DNA from: Karstenula rhodostoma CBS 690.94
Lineage: Eukaryota > Ascomycota > Dothideomycetes > Pleosporales > Didymosphaeriaceae
NCBI GenBank assembly: GCA_010093485.1
Contig: MU001500.1
Coordinates: 1,250,198 to 1,314,197, forward strand
DNA: 64,000 nt
Direction of reading: 5' to 3'
The position numbers and the translations under genes are program-made. Below are positions 56,178 through 64,000 of the stretch, piece after piece. The notes beneath the pieces were generated by a model. It made no database searches. It saw only the letters and a program-made list of their open reading frames with translations, and was not told the DNA's origin. Position 1 is the stretch's first letter; the number at the start of each line of letters is the position of its first letter.

Positions 56178-59100
56178 ACGGCCTAGCTCCCACGTGGTCC
56201 CCAATCGACCGCGCCTGTTTACGATGTGTTCATATTTTCCTTTACAACTTAAAAGTCATGACGAGATGATATTCTGCAGCGGCTATTACTATTGCACGGT
56301 GTCAGCGCGGACCAGGATTCCCGGCGTTTTTCCAAAATAGACCTTCAGCATCAGATGTACCCGGGCACAGGACCTACCATTTTTCTTTTCCGGATCGGAA
56401 AGCCTCGGACTAGAGCTTGTACTACGTTTTTAACTGGAGAGGTCGAAGCCTTGACGGCTTGTTTCCATGTGTGGATATTTGCACAATTCGGTCGTTGCAC
56501 GCGACAAGGATCTTTGGAAGATGGGGTGCTTTTTGTTGCATTTCACCACGGAGTTGTTTCTACTACAATGGACTGCGGATACCTTGAAAGGGGGGCTCCC
56601 AAGTCGTTTACGATCACTTATTCTTTTCCTTCATTCTTATCAAAGATACCAGAGCGGGTTAAAACACCTTTTGGCTCACACTGTACGGTAGTTGTCCTGA
56701 AAACATGGACAGAGAAGCCTTGCCCAGCGGCAAGTTCAACAACAATAACAAGAGACGTTATGGCGATGCAACGAGCTGTTGCATCTGCCGAAGGCCAAAA
56801 ACCACGTTCATGATGCTTTTACGGTGAATACGACGTGATGACTAGGCCAACGCCTTGGAACAAAATCTCACTCGATCCCGTTCCGCTTTGCCCGTCTTCG
56901 TACGAAGATTCGCAACGCCCATGTCGTAAAGTCGGTGACACAAGGCAGCGCACCACTGCACAATCCTTGTCTCGCGTCTTGAGCAAAAAGCAACCGTCTC
57001 AAAACGGCCGTCTGCCTTCGCCTAAGTGAAGCAGCCATGAAGCAGCCAACCACGATACATGCATGCACCCCCACCGGTATAGCGTTGGCGGAGGGCTGGG
57101 CCAGGGCGTGCACGGCGAGCGAATGGCAGGCGCTGCAAGGCCCGAAGGTTTGCCAGTGCCCCATGTGAGGGTGTAGGGTGCAGTAGACTGATTCGACAGA
57201 CACGTTTGCTGCCATGGGCAGGATTGAGCCGGCCGCTGGGTCTGCATCCGCCTTGTGTACAGTGCATGCTAGACCACTTTCTTAGCAAATAGACGGCAGA
57301 TTAATGACGAGATGCTCGATCGAGACTCCATGTCTTGCTACGACTTTGCATGCCACTAGTGAGGGTTGAGGAGAGGCTGAGCGTCGCATACCCAGTGCCA
57401 ATGCTCCCAGAGGCAGCCCCCAGGTTGTTGGATTGGGCTGGGTTCCATCTATCAGCTGCACGGCAATCGCAAGGGAGTCTGTACCATCACCAACACCATG
57501 TTTGCGATGAGATTGTTGAGATGGCTACGATGATGAGCAACACCGAACCCAGGCACCAACCGTCTCGGCCATCTACTAGTCGAGCTCTCGTGTCGCCCGG
57601 GGCTGAATCTGCGTCCAACCCCCAATGTACATCAGCTCGTTGTCTTGCGACGCCCGGCCGAAGCATACATGACGGGGCGTCACCGGAAATCACGATGCAC
57701 CGTTGTGTGTGTAGCAGAGAGCGTTTGGCGGCGTCGATGGCTTGGTCGTCTGACGAGCCATGATTACCAAAAAGCATGCGATGCCCACTCATTGGGCCAA
57801 TAGGAAGCCGCAGCACCCCGTACGCCGTGTAACCCCTTCGCTGAAGGCGCACGCCTCGACGAGATGGCGTGCAGCCCGTGATCTCGGTCAAGCATGCATT
57901 GTCTCGCGCCCGTGGCAAGCATCACGACCGGCTTCTCACCACAACAATAATCCCTCAACAGCCGTCTCCCGTCACGTCGCAGCCGGTCCGCCGCCGCGGG
58001 TTTCTAAACTCGACTCGCGCTTGATTGAGAAGCTTGTGGGCGCTCGGGCAGGACATCTTACCGTGTACATTCGACTGTAGCTGTTACTGGTTTCGCGCTG
58101 CACACTCCGGGAATACGTGGCCCACTTCCAAGGATCCATCTTTATTCGCCCACTGCTCAACGTCGTGAGCTGACTGCCGTGTAGTCCGTACATTCCTGTA
58201 TTGGTGTCGCGCCACTCTACGCGGAATTCCATCCAACACTGCATTGCCCTCATGGGGAAGCTACGGAAAGCTCTCGAAGAAATTTCCTGCTTCTGAGCTG
58301 CTCCGAGGCGACGGGAGATGCATGTGCAAGTTCATGCCATCATCTGCCATGCTAGATTCCTCCCATGGGCCGACTGCAGCCTCTTCGCCCTGTCGACGTC
58401 CCTGTTCAGCCACACTTCTTACGCGGACTTGTGGTTCTGCCTCTACGGTATGTGATTAGGCGACGTTGGAACATCTGCATCAGAGCACATGTTCATGCAC
58501 AGCCATTTAACGGGGGGCAGCAAGTGCGTAGCCGAGCTGGGAAGAATCGAATCTTCGAGACATGCATTGTGGCTGCTGCCTGTTCCACTGTATCACTGCA
58601 CTTCCCGTGGCTGTACTTTGCCATGGTGCATAATGCTTTTCTCTGGTCTGCATGCTGGTTCTTTGCTGATGGATATTTGCTTATAGACAAAGTTCCGAGT
58701 GATGCCTAACGAAGGCTTCTTGCACCCGGGCATAACGCCAGCAGGTGAACCTGAGCTGGTGTGGCGGCGGGATGCGTAGCGTCCAGCTCGCGTGTTCCTT
58801 CTTTGTTCGTACGGGATGGGGATTCAGAACTCAGAGCCAAGCTTCGATGCGTACACTGCACCCAGCTGACGGTAAGAACCTAGGCTCAGCCATCGAACCA
58901 CGATTTCAGAGGCCGAGACACGCTCCAAACCGACCTCTCCTGCACGTGTGTTAGCTTGTGCAATTGCATCTTGCATTCACCACCGCGAGGTTCCCCGTCC
59001 TCTTCTCGAGCGCCGATCAAAGCCACCACCGTGACACCGAGGCGTTGCCGATGGGCTTGATGTGCCGGCTGGTTACACAGCTCGATTAACACGCACAGCC

Positions 59101-61796
59101 CGATTAACACGTCGCACGTTCGGTCGTTGGCGGAACATGGCACGATTTTGTCGGGTCGTTGCACTCTCTATTGGCGCTTTCCCCACGATGAGACAACCTT
59201 CCATCCTCAGGGTTTGTCGGCTGCAGCTGTCGACCCGAGTAGCACTGCAGCATCTCCAATTTTGGTTCTCCGCAGCAAGCAACCGTGTACTTTCGCCAGC
59301 CTCTCGTGATGCGTTGCTCCGGTTTTGCTTCTCACCCTTGCATCCCCACGAGGTACCGACTGTCAGCTCCAGCGGCTACCCGTCCTTGTAACCGGCCCGA
59401 GAATGCAATCAACTGGTTCCGTGCGTTGTGGCTCCCGGATAAGAGCTCGCATCTTCGGCACGCTACGTTCCGCGGTCAAGTCGGGACTGCTTGTGAGAGT
59501 CTCCAAGCACATGTCGAACAGTGTCTGATGGTGCAATGTTTCAACGTTGCGGAAGAGTCTTCTCTTTCCAGTACGTTTTCTCCGAAAGTGCACCAATGTG
59601 GTCCCTTTGGCTTCGTTGGCCAAAGACAAATTTTGGTTGTAGCGCTCCGTCTGACGAAGATGCTGCAAGCGACGGTGTACCCTCTCTCAAACGCAACTGT
59701 ACACAGAAACTGTCACGTAGCGGCAGTTAGGTACGCAAAGGTGCAGGATCTCAAGCAACAGTCGTGGTGGCACGTGGTCCTGCGACTCCTCATCCAGAAG
59801 CAGCCGGGTCGGTATGACTCCAAATGCTAGCGACGTTCACACAGCGTTCTTCACCGGCCCCTACCATCCCTTTCTTCCTCACTTTCTCATCGTTCTCCAA
59901 GGCGCTGAGGCTAACGCTAGCCACCTTGTGTCTGTCACACCTCACCATCGAACAACTCCTCGGAACCTAGGCACCAGTCCCCGTCCATGCCCCTTCCCGG
60001 GCCGAGTGGAGTCCCCGAACGCAAATCAAGATGTGGAGCAACAAGAAACACGACCTGTTTGTGAGCCAAACTTTGGCCCGGGCCTGCAGCTGAGTAAATT
60101 TGGAAGTCGGTAAAGCGCTTCAGCACCTAACTGAACACATGCTTGGGTGGCTAGGGAGTTTTCCCACTGTCGGCTACGTGGAACGCAACCTATGTGTGGA
60201 CTGCGAGAAAGACCGACGGGTTACTGACGCTGTAACATCCTAGGGTTTTCGTGCTGGACATAGCCACTACGCTTACCACACAGCTAGAGAGGAGACGATC
60301 AACTAACTTTACTCTAGACTCAACACTACCTTCAGATCTTCCCTAGGGTGAATCCAGACGCGCCTGTTGTGCAACTTCTGCGGCATATGTGCCTATCCAT
60401 CCCTCACTGAGCGAAACAACAATCCTCCATTCCGATCCTTGTCGAAAATCGCAGAGGCGTCTATCCCGCAGGCACTCCCTGGACACACACGCATCGGAGA
60501 TTTTTTGGACCTATCAATACTCTCTGCTTCCCAAATTTGTAACGATGTTGTGCCAACGCATGACGCGTGTCACGACATAGACGTTTCGTTCCCCGCATTA
60601 ACATCTTTGCCACGAGGCAGCTAGCTCAAGCACTGCTGTCTCCACCGCATCCGCTCTGCAGGCTGTTCTCGTTGAGCCGTTCGAGGCCTACGGACGCGTA
60701 TTCTTAGTGAGTGTGCCGCAGTGACAGCTCGAAGGTAGCCCTGAACTCTGTGAAACAAACAAAAGCATTCTTTGCCACCGCTCACCGCCATCCCGAGAAC
60801 CCAAGTCCCTTTTGTAACCCCGTTGCACACAACGCGTCGACGCAGACTCGACGCGATTGAGAAGTTAGTTCACCTTCCCTCCTCACTTCGCAGCTCAGTA
60901 CGAGCCGCTCTCGTACTGCGCATGGTAGCATCTGGATGCTTCATTGACTTGCGCTATGTCCACGGAAGACTGATAACTGGAGCCTCGACGAGCGATGTCT
61001 GCCCAATTCGGGTTTTGTCGTGCGTCGTCGAAGTGGATCCACTGGTCCAGTTGAAATGCTACGCGACTGCAAATCAATGGTTATGTCTTGCGTTACACTT
61101 AAACACCGCAAATCGAAAGAAGAGGCACATTGTTGCGATAGTCTCGTTGCGCATATCGCAAGCAGAGCGACAAGCAGTTCATCTACACATCGTGCTGTAG
61201 CAGGAGATAGCGGTTTTCATTGGGATAGAGAGCTGCATCTACTAGAATGATTGAATTCGAGGCATTCACAGCCTGTACGACTCCGTTATATGGGCTTGAA
61301 ACTACCCTCGCCACCGGCGCGGCCAACCATAGCATACATACAACAACCGCGCTCACACTAAGATCGATCTTCACCGTTTTCTTTCCTATTCATAAACGAT
61401 CTGTTCATCTAGTTGCGCCGTCACACGTTCTCGAGCATTTGTTGTTGCTATCTTCTTCGCTTTGTTCCTTTGAAAGTGGCGAACGATCGGCTGCGTCTCG
61501 CCTTTGTTCGGGATGCACATTATGAAAAGACCGCGCATTACGTTGAGTTTGTTTACACGCAGGCATTGGTGGCACAGTTGCTGCGGTGAAGTTGGGTGTG
61601 AACGACTGAAGGAAGGCGCGATTCGCCGGCCATTGACCTCAAGGGCTCCTTCCGCTGGACAGTGAGCATGCCTTCACGCTACAATCACATTCGCCAACAA
61701 CGAAATCGCCAACACCCTCGTTACGGCTATCGTACTTGAAACCGCAGGGCCGCTTTGGTCCCGGCATATTCCTATGCAGACCGACGATCGCTCACA
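56178..61796. other. Gene-poor region, 5.6 kb
   Basis: Downstream of the kinase. The longest open frames (181 and 173 codons) overlap other frames of similar quality, use rare-looking codons and show no motifs, and I could not connect them by introns. No transposon, tRNA or rRNA signature was recognised. A near-perfect tandem duplication of CACAGC(T)CGATTAACACG occurs at about 59077-59111. The end should carry the MFS transporter promoter. Confidence 0.5.
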
Positions 61797-63655
61797 ATGG
61801 ACACACATTCTTCCATACCGTGGCCACTCGCCGACTCTCCAACGGTGCCGCAGCGCGTATCGTGGCCTCGCTCGACAAGCAACAGGGACAGCGAGTGCGT
61901 TCAGTATCGCAACGACTTCCTCCAATTATACGATCGCACAGCAGAAGATGTTTATCGTACGCCCATGCCGGAGGCCGAGACTGCGGCACCGTCGCGCGAA
62001 GAGACGGCGATGCATGGTAATCCTCTTGTGGCGGAAATGCCTGTCTCGGATGAAGAACGTACCGCTGGGGAATCGAAGCCTCCGCAGCAAGTAACGAAAA
62101 TTCGCGCCCCGCCAAATCGGAATCTCGTCGATTGGGAAGGAGAAAATGATCCCTCCAATCCGCTGAACTGGCCAAGCTGGACGAAGACAGTCAACATCAC
62201 CATTATTTTGATGATGTGTGTGACTCAGTGAGTACAAAGTAAGGCACTGTGGAAATCCAATCCCGTTGACGGTCCGTAGTGCATCCGCAGCCACCGCTTT
62301 CATACCCTCTATCGGAAGTATCCAGGAAGATTTCGAGTCGGACAATGCCTACCTATCCGCGTTTATTGTCTCCGCCTATCCCCTTGGTTTCACTGCAGGG
62401 CCCTTGTTGATCGTTCCGCTTGCTGAAATACTTGGTCGCGTTCTTCTATATCATCTTTGCAACCTTCTCTTCGTCAGCTTCACCTGCTGGTGTGCGGTCA
62501 CTAAAAGCCTGGGTATGCTGGCACTGGCACGATGCCTCGCGGGCTGTGGAGGTGCAGTTACCGTGTCCCTCGCGGCAGGCAGTATGAGTGATATGGTCCA
62601 GGGCAACATGAGCCGTCTTCTTCTAATTGTGGTTGGGTTGGCTATTTACCTGACTCCAGCTATCAGTCCACTTGTTGGGAGCCACATTTACTTCAAGTGG
62701 GGCTGGCCGTGGATCTTCTGGATATCAGCAATTATGGGTGGCATTTGCACCGTCATCGGCTTTGCGCTGTCCGAAACCTACGAACCGATACTCCTCATCA
62801 ACGAGGCCACTGAATGGAGGCGACGCACTCAGAATTGGATGCTCTTCACACCGTTCGATGAACACCCAAATCGAATCATTACTACCCGCTGCAGGAACGC
62901 GTTTCGCCAACCATTGCGCATACTCCTTTCGCCGTCGTTCCTCCTTACTTCGTTTTTACCTGCTGCGGGATTTGCATTTTTGTACATTGTTTACATCACC
63001 CTCCCACGGGCCTTCCTTTCCGTTTATACCTGGCCATCAATGGATCTTGGCCTCGCCTACCTAGGCATTGCAGTGGGCATTATCATCGCCGTTGCTAGTG
63101 GAGCTGCAGCGAGTGAGAAATATGCGAAGTTGCGAGCCGCGAGGAATGACACGAGAGCGGAGAATAGACTCATTCCACTCTTGTGCTTTTGGCCACTGAC
63201 GGGACTGGGCCTTTTTTTATACGGATATTGCGTACATCAGAAGATGCATTGGGCGGGTCCGGTCGTCAGCCTAGGACTTGTTGGTGCTGGGGTCATGTTC
63301 TCCATTGTACGTTACAATCTTTGTACGGCCTCTCTCATCTACTAACAGCGTGTAGCAACTCAACAGTCTTTACCTTTTTGACGCGTTTCCTACAAAGTCT
63401 ACCTCTGCCATACACGCAAGCCTGCTTCTACAATCGCTGTTGGGGGGCGTCATCCCATTGTTCTCGCACAAACTGTACGAGTATTTCAGCTCGCCGTACA
63501 TGTTCTATTTTCTAGGAGGTATTGCATTACCTCTAACTATTGTACCGGGTATCTTCTATTTACTCAGAAGAGGAGAGGGGCCGGCGTGGGCCGGCAATCC
63601 CAGAGGTGAATGCAGCGCACGCACGGCATGTGGCTCACCTTCACTTCCATCGTAA
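61797..63655 (+). CDS. MFS multidrug/polyamine-type transporter (DHA1-like), 585 aa
   Basis: Exons 61797-62227, 62280-63306 and 63356-63655 join across 52- and 49-nt introns (GTGAGT/GTAG and GTACGT/GTAG with CTAAC). A long hydrophilic N-terminus (about 125 residues) ends in the DHA1 signature DPSNPLNWPSWTKT just before TM1. Then come FIPSIGSIQEDFES, PLAEILGRVLLYHLCN, ARCLAGCGGAVTVSLAAGSM, SPLVGSHIYFKWGWPWIFWI and, in the last exon, FDAFPTKSTSAIHASLLLQS. About 12 hydrophobic segments are present. Members export drugs, polyamines, toxins or siderophores from the plasma membrane by proton antiport; the substrate here is unknown. The last ~25 residues (after RRGEGPAWAG) are atypical and may reflect an altered or mis-spliced end. 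Confidence 0.9.
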
Positions 63656-63779
63656 TCATATTTTTGCTATTGTTCACTTATCGACCATGCCGCTGCACTT
63701 TCTTGCTATTGTGACAAAATTCCGAGACGGTTCTCCTATTGTCTTCTCAGCACAATATCGGCTTCGCTGCGCTGGTAGC

Positions 63780-63787
63780 ATATAAAT
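63780..63787 (+). promoter_or_regulatory. TATA box of the terminal secreted-protein gene
   Basis: ATATAAAT lies about 120 nt before the ATG, followed by a C/T- and CA-rich leader (CCTTCCCTCAACACCAC), typical of strongly expressed fungal genes. Confidence 0.55.
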
Positions 63788-63906
63788 CCGTGCCCTCAAG
63801 CACGTATCTTCCTTCCCTCAACACCACTTTCCACCCTAGCTACCTCATTGTAGCTTGCAACAGCACTTCCACCTTCAGCAACTAGCTACTTCACTCTCAA
63901 GTCACA

Positions 63907-64000
63907 ATGCTCTCTCTCCGCACCTCCATCATCATCTGCGCATTCCTTGCCGTCTGCACGTTGGCGTGGGACGAAGACATCTACTACCCTCCTTTCCTCG
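63907..64000 (+). CDS. N-terminus of a small secreted protein (partial)
   Basis: The window ends 31 codons after the ATG. The start MLSLRTSIIICAFLAVCTLA is a textbook signal peptide with a likely cleavage after LA, followed by the acidic, aromatic mature start WDEDIYYPPF. The rest is outside the window, so no family can be named; a secreted protein or effector-like candidate is plausible. Confidence 0.6.
   Translation, partial: MLSLRTSIIICAFLAVCTLAWDEDIYYPPFL

Noticed and set aside
56292..56813. 173-codon frame downstream of the kinase
   Set aside because: Begins ~115 bp after the kinase stop, shows no motifs and probably lies in or near the 3' UTR.
59285..59830. 181-codon frame in the second gene-poor stretch
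   Set aside because: Unbiased codon use, no recognisable features, overlaps other frames of similar length.
47281..61796. Degenerate transposon explanation for the gene-poor stretch
   Set aside because: No terminal repeats, transposase or reverse-transcriptase motifs and no AT-rich, TpA-enriched RIP-like blocks were seen by eye; a computed RIP index would be decisive.

Overview
The window is eukaryotic and comes from a filamentous ascomycete (Pezizomycotina); a Dothideomycete is my inference, not something I can prove by eye. The evidence is dense genes on both strands, many 40-60 nt GT-AG introns with CTAAC-like branch sites, Zn2Cys6 regulators, a fungal fructosyl-amino-acid oxidase, DPM3, an AP-2 alpha adaptin and fungal-only families. 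I assigned about 24 genes and joined exons by hand wherever both the reading frame and the splice sites agreed. The first gene is cut at its 5' side and the last at its 3' side.

Layout. 0-7 kb: end of a secreted protein, a DUF7137-like membrane protein, and the SNF2 repair ATPase Rad26/CSB. 7-17.3 kb: a catabolic and transport block with an Amadoriase (FAOX), an UNC93-type MFS carrier, a CorA-like membrane protein, a DJ-1/PfpI protein and a secreted GH78-type rhamnosidase. 17.9-22.7 kb: poorly conserved genes, namely a small hypothetical, an RS-repeat protein with a Cys-rich N-terminus built on a coding minisatellite, and a coiled-coil locus whose frame is broken in several places. 23.6-38.9 kb: mostly housekeeping genes: an acidic protein, an unrecognised SPLK-motif protein, OXLD1-like, DPM3, SmgGDS-like, a metallothionein-like peptide, AP-2 alpha and a NADAR-domain protein. 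39.2-47.3 kb: a candidate Pol III RNA, a canonical Zn2Cys6 regulator, an ER-type membrane protein and a second regulator with only half a zinc cluster. 47.3-61.8 kb: a 14.5 kb stretch in which the only convincing gene is a Ran1/Pat1-like protein kinase. 61.8-64 kb: a DHA1-like MFS transporter and the start of a small secreted protein.

How the genes relate. Most neighbours are unrelated housekeeping functions (repair, endocytosis, dolichol-P-mannose synthesis, small GTPase regulation). FAOX, the two transporters and the rhamnosidase could serve use of plant- or sugar-derived nutrients, but they do not share one promoter and are not a demonstrated cluster. I saw no transposase, reverse transcriptase, CRISPR array, rRNA or canonical tRNA. 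The items most worth a second look are the tRNA-like Pol III unit at 39.2-39.4 kb, the RS/coiled-coil pair of genes, the half zinc cluster, the modular metallothionein and the gene desert around the kinase.
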